Assembly: GCA_028023455.1 (NCBI GenBank)
Contig: JAQFVV010012512.1
Span: forward strand, 970,413-1,034,412
From: Epiperipatus broadwayi
Taxonomy: Eukaryota; Onychophora; Udeonychophora; Euonychophora; Peripatidae
Reading direction: 5' to 3'
DNA: 64,000 nucleotides
Shown here in pieces: positions 11,726 to 25,140 of this stretch. A program made the translations under genes and the position numbers. Every line of letters starts with the position of its first letter. The stretch's first letter is position 1. The notes beneath the pieces are model-generated. The model saw nothing but the letters and a program-made list of their open reading frames with translations, was not told where the DNA came from and searched no databases.

Positions 11726-13547
11726 TTTTATCATTTTAATTTTTATTCCTATCCAATATATTCACTTTCAATTATTCCACTTTCTTTTCCTGACTAATTT
11801 AATTATCTTTTTTTCAATTTCTCATGATCACTCCATTTCTTAAGTAAATTCACAGCTAAATTCATTATTTATCAAATTTTCATATTGTAATACTATCTAA
11901 TCATCCTCTTCCCATAATTCAATTACACACCAAAGGCTGAAAATCTTCAAACATAAAAGTTCATAATACATATTAATATCAGCTGATATGTATTTATTCT
12001 TTTATATAGAAAAATTTCTAAAAATCCTAGCTGATATAAATTGTCCACTCACAAATGTTAAAGATAATATGATATCCCTTTCCAAACTATCATGTAAATG
12101 TTATATTTATTATATGAGTTTTTATCAGATTTTTAATCAGCTTCATTTTATTTCTTAGCTTTATATTTCAATTATCAGTGCAACTATTTTTATTATTAAA
12201 TAAAATTCCCAATCATCTACTCTCCTCTACTTCTCCAAGATATTTATCTCCAATATTACTTCTTTACCTTTTCCAGTAATTACCAGTACTTTAAATTTTT
12301 CAAAAATTTGTTTCATGTTTATGTAGATTCTCCATATTTCTGTAACAATTCCATACATTATTTTAAAAAAAAAATCATGCCATCCATAAAAAAGGGATGT
12401 CTTATTCCATATGCTTTAGGTTTTCCATTATGCAGATTTTCACTCTAATTGTAAATTTTCTTCTTTCACTTCTTTTAAAAAATAGAATAAAACAATGCAT
12501 TAATAGACATTTTATATTTAACATTTAATGATTCTTGTAAATTTAATTTTGTAAAAACTTCTAATCATAATTAACCTCAATTGAGAAAATCAAGACTATT
12601 CACAATTATCCATCCACTCATATGCCTTTTCTGTATCTAAAAATGCTACATATAATACTTTCTTGGCAGCTCATTTAAATCAACTAAAAACCAATAAAAT
12701 CACTACCTTCCAACCAATTGTTCAAATCCCACCTGAAATATATTCCTCTTTCCAACTTCTACCCTATTAATACTATTTAATAAATAATTTATATACTACA
12801 AATGTAATTGCTACTGGTCTGTAACTATTCTGCAGCCTAAAATCTTTTTCTTTATATATTAGTCTAATTCTGTCACCTTTCTAATCTTCTGAAATCATAT
12901 TAATAATAATTTTATCTGCCTTCTTTTATACCAATATTCCTAATAAAGTGGAATCATATTCCATCTTTTTATCACAATTTTTGTGATTAAATTAAAAATG
13001 TGTATTTCAAGTCTGTAATCATCAGTTAATGAAAAGTAAAATATGTCCCAAAGCAAAGGCTTCATATCCAGCCCACAGCCTTAATGATTTCTTTTTTAAA
13101 AGTCAATGTTTCTAGTATCTTGTGGGAATTAAAACAGACAAAACTCAAGCTTCTAAATGTTTTATATCAGCTTTAAATAAAAGCAAAATTTATCCCTTCA
13201 ATTCTTTGCACCATTTTTCTATTGTCAAATGTCGCCAACACTGAATGGTAGTTACTTGTCATGCAGCTAATATTTTAAGTCATGTGATATAATGTCAATA
13301 AGTAACAGATGATCATTATTATATGATAGTATGTTAATAAAAACCTATTATAATAATTTTTTTTTCTTGCCCATAACTATCCCTGAATTTAAAGTTGAAT
13401 AAAAAAAAAGATCAAGAGGTCAGAATTTTTAAAAGAAAAATGGGAGATGGCATATTTTTTTGAAGAAATAAAAATATACCAGTATGTTTTATATAGAGAG
13501 TTAATGTCATGGTGGTGAACATGAAACAAACATACAAAAAATGTGTC
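11726..13547. other. AT-rich stretch without a recognised gene
   Basis: Low-complexity, T-rich sequence. No reading frame of note and no strong inverted repeat was noticed. Confidence 0.5.
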
Positions 13548-14006
13548 ATACATATTGAATGGACCATTAGTAAGAGTAGATTTCCATTCTTGCTATTAAA
13601 AAGGTGAGATTGCCTTGACAGCAGTGAGAAATATTGATTACTATCTTTATTGTGAATGTTTAGGTGGTTACTGGTTGGTTTCTAATTACATAATTATCCC
13701 ATTTAGCTTTAAGCATTATTTCACTTATTATTTAAATACTGTAATACATGAGCAATTTAAAAGTACTGACTTTTTATTAGTCTGCATTACATGGACATGT
13801 TTATTTCATGTTTAAGCAGGTTTATTTAAACTTCACTGTATCAATATTTCATTCTCTGTGGTCAAGTTGCAATCTTTAAGTGTCCATATATATTCAATGG
13901 ATTTCCATTCTTACTATTAAAAAATGAGAAGGTTGCCTTGACAGCAGTGAGAAATATTGATACTATATTATGAATGTTTAGGTGGTTACTGGTTGGTTTC
14001 TAATTA
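13548..14006. repeat. Direct duplication of ~110-bp unit
   Basis: The unit running from TTTCCATTCT through GCCTTGACAGCAGTGAGAAA to TTACTGGTTGGTTTCTAATTA occurs at about 13579-13687 and again at about 13900-14006, in the same orientation. The first copy lies inside the short frame 13615-13815, which is therefore not taken as a gene. Confidence 0.8.
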
Positions 14007-14264
14007 AAAAAATGTGTGGAATACTAAACTTAAAGATTTAAAAAATTAACTGAAATTTCATCGGAGGATATATTTGATGTTAACGAAAGAAGAATGCTAT
14101 TGGTAATTGTAGTTATGTCAAAATGAAAAAATTGTTAAGAGTTTTGACACCTTTTACTGTTAGTGAATTTATTTAAAACTATATTTTAAATGCAGTTAAA
14201 AATTATGTCATGTAAAATTTTTAACCATGTATTTCAAAGTTAAGTAGTATGTAAAAGATATAAT

Positions 14265-14363
14265 GTCTTGCATTGGTGGTCAGAGGTAGGCGACTGCCTT
14301 GACAGACAGTTGGGTTGGGGTTCACGTCCCAGCGATTATGAATATAAAAATAAATAATAAAAA
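14265..14363 (+). mobile_element. tRNA-derived SINE with intact target-site duplication
   Basis: The element has an A-box-like block (TGGTCAGAGGTAGG) and a B-box (GGTTCACGTCC) at tRNA-like spacing, followed by an A-rich AATA-type tail. These are internal promoters for RNA polymerase III. It is flanked by a perfect 12-bp direct repeat, AAAAGATATAAT, at 14253-14264 and 14364-14375, showing insertion by target-primed reverse transcription. At 99 bp it is short for a SINE and looks like a tRNA-like head plus tail only. The perfect duplication suggests a young insertion. Confidence 0.8.
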
Positions 14364-14375
14364 AAAAGATATAAT

Positions 14376-17279
14376 AGAGAACTTTCAAGATATATATATA
14401 TATATTACATAAAAAAATAAGTTTTATTGTGTTTTCCATTGCAGTTGACAAATATATAGACATTGCTAATACTTCCCAGATAGCAATATTTATTTGTGGT
14501 AGTGATGACATTATGAATGTGGCTGAATTAGTGAATATGGTGCTTATATGAGTAAAAAAGAACAGGAAAAGTATATTGAAAAAGTCTTGAAAATGTTCAT
14601 GCGGACTGTCAAAAGTAGTTAAGTGCAGCTACAGATAAGGCTTGCATTGTGTAAGGACAAACTTAAATCATTTCATTCCATAATAACCTAAGTCACTTTG
14701 AGATTAAAAAATGAAATAAATAATGAGTGTAATAATTAAGGTAATAAATTTGATATGCTCTCATGCCTTGAGCATCAACAATTCAATACCTTATTGAATG
14801 AATTGGATTCATAAAAGAGCAGATTTGTATATTATAATGGTTAGGTTGCTTAGGCATGACATTGTGTCATAAAGTTTTTTCATCAATAATTCTTTTGAAT
14901 TTCGACTTTAATTCACAGAATGTATGCAGAACTCCAGAGTTTCAGTGCCAGTCATAAATTATCCTTGCCTTAACTTATAAAAGTCTACATAAAAATTCAT
15001 TAATACAACTTTTAAGTAATTTTACTTTCAGAAAATGAAAAGAATGTTTGTTAATATCTATTTTTTAACTGTCACTTTCTGTAAAAATCCAGAACTTATA
15101 TTTTGTTTGAAATGATTTTTTAAAAAAAAAAACTGTTTTTCTTTTAAAATATAAAAAAAAGCATTATTGCCCTAGTTTTATTTTTGTTTAAATACTGAGA
15201 TAGCTAAAGTAGCACATTCTATATTATTATATAAATTGTCAACCCAAACAAGCACATGAGATCTACACCAATGGGGACTTTTTTTTTAATTTACCAATAC
15301 AAAGGTAGTGTATATTTTTATGTTTGCATATTTATTGATAAACTCTTTCTGTCTGAAGATTAATTTCCAGATTATTAGATCTTCAGATGGCTTAAAATTA
15401 ATAATTCATTAAATTTTGTATTTGACTATTTCTTAATGGAGTTTTAAGTTCACTTTTAAAATTAAATTATAGTTGACAAGTTTATGGAAAACAAAATGTA
15501 CTCACTCAATTATCAATATTTATACTCATTTAGATAAATATTGGGGAAAATGAATGCAGACAACACAGAATTAGTATATGAATTTTTTTAAAAAAAAATA
15601 TTATTGACTTCAGAAAAAGCCTTTAACGGTCAACTCCATGAGTTTTTGTCTTAGCTTTGAGTTCTAAAATTCACTGTGTTCAAGTAAGATTTTCATTACC
15701 ATATCAGTAGGATTCTGGATAATTATCTGTAGGATTTCAGTTTCATAATTTAGTGCAATTTTAGACAAGCCTACAGTGTGCAACTTATGTCTTTCTTTAA
15801 TCTCTGTTTGAGTTTGTCTTCACACAGTATCTAATTCATGTGGTGGGAAATTTACTTTTTTAATAATCCATCTGAAAACATGTATTCTTTTTTAAGATTT
15901 TGCAAAATAGTTTTTATATATATTTTCTTAATCAAATATATTCTAATTTGTGATATTTCTTGTTTTTAATTAATTAATTATCTATTTATTTAAAAGTCAT
16001 TCTATCAACACAATAAATTTTAAAAATACGAGATAGAATAAATAAAATACAAGCAAAAAATAAATTTCATATTTACTAACATACATTGCATATAATATTT
16101 GATATCAGTTGTAGACCATTATTACCTAAGCTATTTAGTCAAAAAATAGATCATCATTATCTTCATGAAATCATAGCATCTCAATATGTAAAAATTAAGT
16201 TTAATTTTATGCATCAAGAGAAATTCTTGCTACTTCTTACTACATAATTTGCAATAATTACCTGGTAACATAAATAAATTCCTATAATCTCTCTATAATT
16301 CTTATTAAATTAGAATACTGATTTAAAATAATGTTAGGATTGTGTTTTAACAATTCTACTCAAGTGAAACATGTAAAGATCCAGCATGAATTTTATTTAA
16401 GAATCTGAAAGTCATATAACTTTTCTTAAGAATAACATTATTTAAAACTGATTTCAAAGGTGCAATTGAACCTGATAACTAGAACCTTTTATAGAAATAA
16501 AATGACTTTCTGATACAAAACTTACAATGACATAATTGACTATATTCCAGGATTATTACAAATCAATAGTTTCAATACTTTTGCTTTAAAAGTTCAAAAA
16601 CGTCTATAAAATATATATTTTAGCTGGTTTCCTATTTTCCAGTTTTAGTTTTTTTAAAATCAGCAAGTAATAAGTTATGTGATGTTTGAGCACCGGATGA
16701 AACAGTGTTGAACTTCAAACCAGTCGATTAATTCTCAAATCTATCATTCTCCAGCTGTTCTCAACAATAAATTATTTATCTTGGAATCTCTTAGTCCATG
16801 ATCTTTCCACTAGTCTTCAAAATAATAAACAATAAATATCAAGCCAAACCTATAAAAGGTTTATATTATTATTTTTCTCTAAAAAAAAAAGAGGGCCAGG
16901 GAGATAGTATACCATTAACACTTATCCAATCCTGTCATTGAAATGCATCTAAACAAAAATAAAAAAAAGCGCTTTTATTTATACTAGAATTTTAATACTC
17001 TACAAAAGCATTTTTTCCTTTCTGCCATTAAGTTATTTTTAAATTCAACAAAATAATTACTCTTTAGCAATTCAATCAACACATTTATTTATTTAATCAT
17101 CTAACATTTATCTCAGACATAATAAAACAAAAATTCAGTAATAAAAAATATTTTATAAAGCAAATTCAATTATATTTCTAAATATACATTAATGTAAATA
17201 TATAATATCAATTCATAAGCAAAAATAATCTAGTGTTATACACACATATTATAAATATTAAACAGAAGTTATCTACCTC
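14376..17279. other. AT-rich stretch without a recognised gene
   Basis: About 2.9 kb with no supported coding sequence. T-run/A-run junctions occur near 15115-15132 and 15585-15600. Confidence 0.5.
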
Positions 17280-17495
17280 CCACTGAGTTATGTATTGCCT
17301 AAAACACAAAAAAGAAAATGGTACCACCATCTCTTTAAGCTCTGTTGTTATATAAACTTAGTTTTTGACTTAATTTTGAAATTATAGAATGAATTTCAAA
17401 TTTACATCAAAAAGTAAGTTTATATAATAACAGGGCTTAAAGAGAGAATGGTATCATTATCTCTGGCATGTTTTAGACAATACATAACTCAGTGG
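17280..17495. mobile_element. Fold-back (MITE-like) element, ~81-bp arms
   Basis: The left arm (17280-17360, beginning CCACTGAGTTATGTATTG) and the right arm (17415-17495, ending CAATACATAACTCAGTGG) are imperfect reverse complements, separated by a 54-bp centre. The arms match at about four of five positions by eye. No transposase is present, so it would be non-autonomous. A target-site duplication was not clear. Confidence 0.8.
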
Positions 17496-20400
17496 CAAGT
17501 AGTTACTTCCATTTCAATTAGAAACATTTAAAAAAAACTTATGATGACTTTATCTGTACTTTTATGGAAAAATCATTACATATGTATTAAGATGCGCACA
17601 CATCAGAAGTAAAATAATTGTTTAAAAATCACAGAGCATTTTTTGAAAGTATGATACTTTACTCTAAAACTTCTAATTATTATTGTATAGAGCCACAGAA
17701 AAGACAGAACACAGTTTCAGAACCAATGCCATAAATAATCTAGATCACTTCTAGAAATAAATTAAATATATTGCACATGAAAAATGTATAGAAGACGTTA
17801 TTGATTTTGAATACAATTTCTCCAGAAATAATATTTTTTATTTTTTCACTTTTATGCTAGGAGTTAGAGTTTACCACTTTGGATCATTGAGCGGTTTACC
17901 CACAATTCATCAAAGTTTTTTCTTTTTTTAATAACATAAAAACTATAAGCATGATATCAACAGAAATATGGGCACTTGATGCAGCAGAAATGTAGTTTTT
18001 TAATGGCATCTTAAAAAAAAAATCCGATGAAATTTGAATTTTTTTCGTAACAGACGCATTTAATTTTTTTTATTTATCAATTTTCTATTTTAATGAAGCG
18101 ATAAAGACAGAAAACTTTTATCAGCCTCATGATTTAGACAAAATCAATTAAAAATACGCAGATCATTCACAAACAAGGCCTTTCATGGAATCTAAATGTA
18201 ATTGCAGAATATATCTCATAATTATACAATTTTTTTTTAATTATTTGAAAACAGGGTAGGTTTAATTTTTATTAATTTGCATTTGTGTTGTGTGGTGTAT
18301 ATAAATTCTATAATATTTATTTATGCTCATATTATACATTATATATGAATTTATATGTACAGTAATTTTGCGTGTTCTAATCCAAGTTTAAAGCAAACTT
18401 ATTTTATAAAAATAATGATTCTCAAAAGGTTTAATAATTTATTATGTTTATATGGTGTTTGCTCTTGCATGTTGCATATATATATATATATATATATATA
18501 TAGCAGTGCCATGTTTATAATATATGTATTGATTATAGAATGTACAGAAAGGTTGTTGTTGATAAAAAGCATTCACAAAATTTACTAGGCATAATACCAT
18601 GTGAAAATATAAATACTTAAAACATATAAATAAAGATTTCAAATGATGTTTGTGTAGTAGTAGCCACAATGGTTATGCATATACCAAATGGAATTGTATA
18701 TGCAGGCAAAGAATCAAATTCTGATTCTTGTTTATGCCTTGATACTCATGCTGTGAACTCACTAGTTTTGCCATATCTTTCATCACATTATTTTCAAGAC
18801 TATGGCTAACAAATGGACCATATGCAAATAAATTATATCTATGTGATACAATAAATATAATAATATATCATCACTGGTGTGCATAAAGAATATAAGTATT
18901 ACTGATGTACACAAAAGAATATAAAATGAAGAGATGAAACTTTTTTATCAGTGATATAGACAGTAGCTTATTATAATTTCTAGTTTTACATAGACAAGAA
19001 GCCAATGATGACAAATGCATATCCATCTTGTGGAAATTATTTATTTGTATCTTTTATTAGGATGAATCTTTTTCTTATAGATATCTTGGAGATTTATCAA
19101 CTGATAGGGTATAAGATAAAAATAAAAAAAATTCTTATGCGAATACTTTTGGAGATTGGGAAGCTATGGATTATGCCAAGTAAGAAGTATTATATATGGT
19201 TTGAAAGATAATTTTGTGAGGAATACAAAGGAATTATCACTGAAGATATACTTTAAACTTAGTTAATGATGAATTAGAAATTATGAACAAACAATAAAGT
19301 AATAAGCATGTTGAAATTTCTTTTCTCCCTTATTTTTTAAATGATTATCACTATTTGTCTTAGATTTATTGTTTTCCTTTGTTTTTCTAATTTCTATTAA
19401 TGTAATTTTTTTGCTCTAACATTATTAAAACTGAAGTTATAGTGAAAATTGTGTCTCAGGTCAGCTTTTAAAAAAATTCAATATGGCGCCTGCTGAATCA
19501 AGCAGTTAACATGCCCATTCATGTGATAATAAAATATCTTATGAAAGTTTTCAGAATTCAAACCAAATCTGACTTGAACAATGACTATTATTTTTGTCAT
19601 TTCCAGTGTTCAAATGTCATATAATCTCCAAAGTTATTATACATTTGTATAAAAAATAATACACTGTAGTTGTATTTTACAGCTCTAAAGAAGACTGTTA
19701 GACAATCAAGACAGTATAATAATTAAATTGAATAAAATATTGTGAAGAATGCAAAGGAGTAAAACTTTAGAGATTTATCATATGTAATTGTAATACTAAT
19801 GTTAACCGAAAAAATATAAAAAAATAAGACTAACAATACATATGCAAGAATACAAAAAGGTTAAAAATATGTATTATGTAAATAAAAACAAATAATAAAA
19901 ATAATATTAATAAAACAAGTTATAGCAGTTCATTCTAAAAAATATTTTTAATTACCTAATTTATATATATATTGTAATAAAAAATTAACTTTTAAGTTGT
20001 CCAAATAATAATTAAAAACTAAAGGAGACTTCAATTGATAGCCACATATTTTATTTTTGAGCAAAATTGTAAATGATATGATTAACGACAATGAGTGAAT
20101 AAAATAAGATTTTATTTTTATAGTTAATATAAATATATACTGTAACTGGCTGGCTTACATGTGACACAGCATCATAGTTAAGTGTGTACACACATATATA
20201 TATACCCTTGGGTCTCTTTTTATGTGGTAGATAGGTTCCACTAAAAACATACATTAAAAAAAATCACACAAAAATAGACTTAACTTTATCTTAAAAAATG
20301 GGGGATATATTCTGGTAATTTTCAGAAATAATATAAAAGCAAAGCAACAAGAAAAAATTACTTTAAAATTGGCATAAAAAAGGGAAATGAAGTATGACTA

Positions 20401-22289
20401 ATAAAAAATTTCAAATATTTGAAAAAAATTGATACAAGACAAACTTCTTTTATTAACTATTTAATTTTATTTAAAACAATGTTTTTGTAATTTATTTTAC
20501 ATTTTTTCATACATATTTTAAACATTATTGCTATTGGACAATATGTGCGCTCATTTGTGAACTGAGAAAAAATAGGGACTGGCATAATATCAGATGAACC
20601 AGCAGCTAAGCAAAAGGTTCCTTTAATCTTCTTGGATGAAAAATTTATTAACCTATTAGATAAAAAAATATTAAATAAGCTTTCTATTGGTATTTATTGT
20701 AAATCTATAACAATTAAACATCTTTAATGATTAAATTTAAAAGTACACAAATAATTTGTGGTGAATCTGTAGATATACATACAAACTAAATGTATATATA
20801 TATATGTGTGTATTGTAATGGGATGGAGAATTGGGAGTGAACCTTGGGTGATGGCAAACCATCAACTTCAGTTCTAAATATAAATATAAAATTTTCAAAA
20901 AAGTATAATATGATATTATTTTAAAAATGTTAAAAGAAATGATTATTATATTAAAAAGAGAATAGATATCATTATATAATATATATTAAAAGAGAGAATG
21001 AGTTCACAAGATCTCTGAGAGAGGTCAGTCAGTTAGATCAGTTAATTCCTTAGAGCAACTATGATTAACTATAAATCCACAAGCATTATCAGTAAGTCAA
21101 AGTAAATACTAATACTGAAAAGAAAGCATTCGTCATCATGAATGATCCATCAGGAAATCTACATCAACAGTCAAGTTTGTGGCTGGATTTGAACAATAAA
21201 AAATATAAATCAGCAATCTATCAGGTGCATGGATTGCAAATGGGTCAACTGTAGACCAGACTAACTATAGAGTCACTGCCAGCTTGGACAATTATTTGAA
21301 CCCTAGTTTGAATGCACAAAGTTAATACTAATCTGTAAGAATACAACCAAAAAAAATAATGCTGGGATATTAAAGCATGCTCATCATCATCAATGCTCTG
21401 GCCACAAAGTACCATTAGTGTACTGCCTAACTCCAAACTTCATTTCCAATAAGTCTAAACTCATCTTACCCTAATAATATTTCCCCATTCATATATTCAG
21501 CTGTTATTCAAATCTAGCTCAGAGAACATAAGTCTATAACTGTTATAGTGACCAAAGGATAATGATGCAATATACTTTTAATAATTGAATTCAATTTTAT
21601 TAATAACAACAACAATAATAAATGATATTATGGTCTTTAGATTAAGGCTATGCACATATGAATTAAGCCTTCTGATTTTGATTAACTTATAATAAAAATT
21701 ATCACATTGTGATTTACAATGGCTACTATACAAATTCACATTATTACATTGATTTACATGTATCTTCCAATAGTTTATTTAAACAGACAGCACATGTGGC
21801 TTAATATAAAAAGAACTTTTTTGAATTGACATTTAATACTAAAAAATGATTAAAATTTACATATAAGTATCTATTTGACACTCATTGGTATTTGCAATAC
21901 AATTGACATATATATGTGTGTGTGTAATTTCTGAACAAATTTAAATTGTCCTATAATAATACATGATTAAAGTTTTTAACTTATACTTTTAATAATACAA
22001 TACCTAATGAAATTCACTTCCTATCATATTTGATAATAGCAAAAATTCATTTTTCTTTTTATAGGACAAGATTTAATATATAAGTGTGCTTTTAGCCATT
22101 TATACCCATTGACATTTACATATTTTAGTTTAACACAATAATAAAAGTTATTCATAATATACTTTCCATAATTAATTCCTTGGTTAAAATACATTAAATT
22201 TACACATGTATATAAATTAATAAATCAATTATCAAATTCTATCATAATAGTTTACAGGTTTTTTCCTTTAAAAAAATATCAGTTTATAA
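17496..22289. other. Gene-poor AT-rich stretch with TA microsatellite
   Basis: A pure TA run covers about 18475-18502; shorter TA/TG runs lie near 20194-20203, 20792-20810 and 21909-21926. Reading frames at 18355-18669, 19005-19211, 20051-20254 and 21245-21436 are short, low complexity or unsupported, and none is called as a gene. Confidence 0.5.
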
Positions 22290-22589
22290 GGTCCCTTTTT
22301 TTTAAAAAAAAGTACTATCATCTTTTTTTTATAAAAAATATCTTTAAAATCAATTTTTGTTTGACATGTACTTGCAGATTGATCAATTAGATCAACATTT
22401 TAAAAATAATAATCTTGCAAGTTTCTCGTAGATACCTTTTTTTTTTTTTTAAAAAAAAAAGTATTATCACCTTTTTTTTTAAAAAAAATATTTTTAAAAT
22501 CAATTTTTGTTTGACATGTACTTGTTGATTGGTCAATTAGATAAATATTTTAAAAATAATACTCTTACAAGTTTCTCTTAATTCAAACA
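22290..22589. repeat. Tandem duplication, 150-bp period, with T/A palindromes
   Basis: CAATTTTTGTTTGACATGTA at 22351 recurs exactly 150 bp later at 22501, and the flanking sequence repeats for the full period. Each unit begins with T-runs abutting A-runs (about 22296-22311, 22437-22460 and 22471-22488), which are self-complementary. Confidence 0.85.
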
Positions 22590-23821
22590 AAAATTAGTGT
22601 ATTGTTTTAAGTTATTTTACTATTGCAGGTTGCCATTAATCATAACATCTTTAAATTTAACAAAGAGGTTTAAAAAAAATATTTTAAGAAATACTAAAAT
22701 AACTTCTTAATATATACATATATCATCGTTTATGTCCTTTTTTTAGACATGTCACTCAAACAAATTATTCATTTGTTTTACTTTAAGTTATAAATTTAAG
22801 TCATTTTAAGGATTTAAAACAAACTTACCAGCTATATATATATATATATGTTTATATGTGCATCTCTGCCTTTTTAGATACATCAGCATATATATAATTA
22901 CTTCTTCAGAAACTGATGGTTTCTCTTGAAGGAGACAAGTCCAGGTAATTGTTGTTCTCCGGTTGGTTCCACTTAGACTAGGATTTGGTAAGCTTCAGGC
23001 TAGTAAAGAATTTTGTCCCCATTTATTCAGAAGTGACCCAGCTACATGTAAATCAAAACTCCTGTGAAGAAAATAGTATCAGCTCCTGGATCTACTGTCT
23101 TGCCTTCAATTATTTCATGTTCATTCTCTAACTCTGGAAAACCAACTTCAGCAGTATTGCAAACTACAGCAAAACTTCCAACTAGCTGTTCAGAAAACTA
23201 TATGTTCTCAACTGCTCAAAAATATTACAACCAAATTAAAACAATTTTTTTCAAAATCTTTTATAGGAGTGATCTGAGGTGATAAAAACACCTTCATTGA
23301 AAAGAGTTTTTTCTGTCTAATCCTTTTCTTTTGAGGTGATAAAAACACAAGAACTCTTTTCAATCTGTCTTGATTAAGTCCAATTTTAATCCATCCAAAA
23401 GCACCTTTAATTAAAAAATACATTTTGGAAATTTTATCAGTTTAACTATTTAAAAAAATTTCAAAGTTAGATAACAGAAGTTTTTACATAGATAATGTAT
23501 ACACGAATTAATTCAAAGATAGATATTTTTACAATTATCAATAATTATGCTTGTTGTTAAATTCAAAATCAGAATTCAGTATTATTTATTTAGAACTTTT
23601 TAAAAATATTTATTTCATAATAAAATTCTGTTTTAAATCCAGAGTTATTTAACCCTTTATTATGGTTATTATTCCCGGTGAATCTACTAAAATTTTTATC
23701 TGTCTTTATTTCTATTTTCCCATTACTTTTTATACCTGGCTCTTTTTATGTGCAGATTTTTTTAATGTGATTTTGAAGTTATGTGATTTATGTTTCTTCT
23801 TAATATCTTTTTTTTTTGCAG

Positions 23822-24008
23822 TTTTCTTTTATGCGATAAAGAAGTTCATATTTCACTTAAAATCAGGAATTCCCCATTTTATATACATGCATTGAATTTT
23901 ACATACTTTAAATGCCTGTTGGAAAAAGATTTGGCAATAGAAAAAGATAATGAAACAGAAGTGGAACCTGTTCATTTCACAGAAAAAATGAGTCTAGAAA
24001 GTCTTTAA
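23822..24008 (+). CDS. Possible terminal coding exon, unknown protein
   Basis: A pyrimidine tract and AG acceptor (TTTTTTTTGCAG, ending 23821) precede an open frame that reads FLLCDKEVHISLKIRNS at its start and ends VEPVHFTEKMSLESL before TAA at 24006-24008. The exon would start on the third base of a codon. The mix of charged residues (EKDNETEVE) is more protein-like than the surrounding AT-rich noise, and the C-terminus would be acidic. No domain is recognised. It could be the last exon of a plus-strand gene whose other exons I could not find, or chance. There is no evidence that it belongs with the sushi exon 23 kb upstream. Confidence 0.3.
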
Positions 24009-24103
24009 CTTTTGTTAATGACATGAATTATGAACTAGCTTTTAAATTCCAATGAAAGTTAAATAGTTGTATGTATGTGTATGTTTTCTTTTATACACAT
24101 GTG

Positions 24104-24244
24104 TACATGGAGAAACTTTTAGACAAAAAATTTACAAGTAAAAATAATTAAGAACTTTTAATTTTTACTTAAAAAGAATGTATCTTTAAAAGTTTTTAAA
24201 TATTTGATTTGTAACTTTTTTTCATCTAAAAGTTTCTCCATGTA
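24104..24244. repeat. Short inverted repeat
   Basis: TACATGGAGAAACTTTTAGA at 24104-24123 is the reverse complement of 24225-24244. The loop is about 100 bp of AT-rich sequence. It abuts and slightly overlaps the fold-back element that starts at 24241. Confidence 0.75.
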
Positions 24245-24618
24245 TTTATGATAACAGATGGCGTTCTACCAAAAACACCGTCAAGCGTAGTTTTCTGTTT
24301 ACATAAACGTCAGAGCGAGTATTCATTATCTCTAACTTTAATTCCACTTTCAGATCATGATTTCAAGCTATTTGCTATCGTCAGTGAAAGACAGGAAGTG
24401 GAATTAAAGTTAGAGATAGTGAATACTCGCTCTGACGTTTGTGTTTAGATCTAGTTTTTTATTCCTGTCTTTCACTGACGATAGCAAATAGCTTGAAATC
24501 ATGATCTGAAAGTGGAATTAAAGTTAGAGATAGTGAATACTTGCTCTGACATTTATGTAAACAGAAAACTACGCTTGATGGTGTTTTTGGTAGAACGCCA
24601 TCTGTTATCATAAATACA
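24241..24618. mobile_element. Fold-back DNA element, 156-bp terminal inverted repeats
   Basis: The arms 24241-24396 and 24463-24618 are nearly perfect reverse complements, starting TGTATTTATGATAACAG and including GGCGTTCTACC. The 66-bp centre repeats part of the right arm in direct orientation (GTGGAATTAAAGTTAGAGAT). There is no coding capacity; short frames on both strands are by-products of the palindrome. It looks like a MITE with very long arms or a rearranged one. No transposase source was identified. Confidence 0.85.
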
Positions 24619-24840
24619 AGCGTTAGCAAGTTTTTTAACTTGTTTTTTTGTTTTTCATAAATGTACCTTTGAGGTCTTTCTTGCAATGATGTATATTGCA
24701 GAGGCTTCTACTATGTGGTGATGCTGAACTGAGATCAGACCCATGTAGCTATCTGGCTTGCTATGCTGAGTTTGAAGACATTAACGTGTCTAAGAGATTC
24801 ACGCTTGCAAGATGAATAGAAACTGTTTCATAAATGCTCA

Positions 24841-25017
24841 GAGTTTGTGTTTAGATCTAGTTTCTTATTCCTGTCTTTCACTGATGATAGCAAATAGCTT
24901 GAAATCATGATCTGAAAGTGGAATTAAAGTTAGAGATAGTGAATACTCGCTCTGACATTTATGTAAACAGAAAACTATGCTTGACGGTGTTTTTGGTAGA
25001 ACGCCATCTGTTATCAT
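24841..25017. repeat. Partial direct copy of the fold-back right arm
   Basis: This matches 24440-24614 in the same orientation with a handful of substitutions, from GTTTGTGTTTAGATCTAGTT to CCATCTGTTATCAT. The 226 bp between the copies is less AT-rich and may be leader or LTR sequence of the gag element that starts 124 bp downstream. Confidence 0.8.
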
Positions 25018-25140
25018 ATATATATACATACATAGATGCACTCATGGAAGTGCATCTCTCTAACAGCTAGACAAAGCAGTCTGGATACCGTGAGCTTCAT
25101 AAGTGATTAGTAAAATCATCGTCTCTATGTTTAATTATCG

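Noticed and set aside
22910-22944. 35-bp micro-exon (TTCTTCAG ... CCAG|GTAATT)
   Set aside because: Good-looking splice sites but too short to support, and its phase does not join the candidate exon at 23822.
23064-23282. 72-codon Ser/Thr-rich frame
   Set aside because: Composition is suggestive of an extracellular linker, but no splice site, domain or start supports it.
24248-24686. Paired short coding frames on both strands
   Set aside because: Both derive from the same palindromic arms of the fold-back element.
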